Below, piece by piece: positions 63,825-64,000 of a stretch of DNA of 64,000 nt. The notes under the pieces are model-generated. The model ran no database searches and was not told the origin of the DNA. It saw only the letters and a program-made list of their open reading frames with translations. This DNA is from Streptomyces californicus. GTDB lineage: Bacteria > Actinomycetota > Actinomycetes > Streptomycetales > Streptomycetaceae. The position numbers and the translations under genes were made by a program. The number at the start of each line of letters is the position of its first letter. Position 1 is the first letter of the stretch. The stretch is from the NCBI RefSeq assembly GCF_000717645.1, contig NZ_JNZZ01000005.1:225987-289986 (forward strand), given 5' to 3'.

Positions 63825-64000
63825 GTGATCGAGTCCGCATGTTGGTTCACGTCCTCGTACAGCTCGAATGGCGGCAACTGCGTTGAGGTGGCCGCCAATC
63901 TCGCCGCTGCACGCGGCGTCGTCCCGGTCCGTGATTCCAAGGTGGTGGGCGGTCCGGTGCTGACGGTCCCCGCGACCGCGTTCGCGGCGTTCGTGGCGGG
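63825..64000 (+). CDS. DUF397 protein 2, cut by the window end
   Basis: 58 codons are visible from GTG 63825 (AAGGGG at 63811-63816): VIESACWFTSSYSSNGGNCV, then VPVRDSKVVGGPVLTVPATAFAAFVA. It is a tandem duplicate of the preceding DUF397 gene. The 3' end is outside the window. A GTG at 63822 is also in frame. Confidence 0.88.
   Translation, partial: MIESACWFTSSYSSNGGNCVEVAANLAAARGVVPVRDSKVVGGPVLTVPATAFAAFVA

Larger units (their letters stand above)
63506..64000. repeat. Direct repeat covering the two DUF397 genes
   Basis: The DNA from 63506 recurs from 63841 (335-bp period) with few differences. GTTGGTTCACGTCCTCGTAC opens both copies and identical runs continue to the window edge. Confidence 0.88.

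Overview
The window is high-G+C actinobacterial DNA. Frequent GTG starts, 4-bp GTGA/ATGA gene overlaps and AGGAGG-type ribosome sites are visible. The housekeeping order (phoH-ybeY-CBS protein-era-M4 protease-leuA-recO-uppS-zur-znuBCA-glyS), the SARP regulators and the HTH/DUF397 pairs together point to Streptomyces or a very close relative. No tRNA, rRNA, CRISPR array or transposase was recognised.

Positions 1-24,000 are conserved chromosomal core. They hold the 3' end of rsmE, a HIT protein, RNase Z, an adenosine/adenine deaminase, an MFS exporter divergent from a PfkB sugar kinase, and a coupled run phoH-ybeY-CNNM/CorC-MmcQ. Next come a nucleotidyltransferase, a deaminase-fold protein, era, a protealysin-like M4 protease with its probable inhibitor (emfourin), leuA behind a leucine-rich leader peptide, a TerB-like protein, recO, uppS, the zinc regulon (zur, znuB, znuC, znuA) and glyS.

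From about 24,000 to 59,800 lies a type II (aromatic) polyketide biosynthetic gene cluster, almost entirely on the minus strand. The minimal synthase is present: KS-alpha, KS-beta/chain length factor and ACP. There are two ketoreductase-type SDRs, one fused to an N-terminal SRPBCC cyclase domain, plus a didomain aromatase/cyclase, a TcmI-like cyclase, a cupin cyclase and two ABM monooxygenase/cyclase-like proteins. Tailoring genes encode four class A FAD hydroxylases, a BBE-type flavoprotein, a P450 with its [3Fe-4S] ferredoxin, a third SDR, an O-methyltransferase, an asparagine-synthetase-like enzyme lacking its glutaminase Cys, a DUF1772 protein and a deazaflavin-type reductase. Supply and support genes are an acyl-CoA carboxylase beta and epsilon pair, an Sfp-type PPTase and a type II thioesterase. 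Export and control are an EmrB-type MFS pump, a POT-family transporter, a MarR regulator and two SARPs. The cyclase set (didomain ARO/CYC, TcmI-like, cupin, ABM) is the kind seen in pentangular polyphenol and polycyclic xanthone pathways. That class is an inference; the product cannot be named from sequence.

Nine places in the cluster, mostly immediately upstream of transcription units, carry heptamers repeated every 11 bp, the layout expected of SARP operators. This suggests the two SARPs drive the whole cluster. A separate MarR switch with an 18-bp perfect palindrome appears to control a quinone-oxidoreductase/efflux/FAD-hydroxylase subset. The right end (60,000-64,000) leaves the cluster: a repeat-rich 0.8-kb non-coding stretch, an APH-family kinase, a coupled three-gene operon with two paralogues of unknown function, and an HTH regulator followed by two tandem DUF397 genes, the last cut by the window edge.
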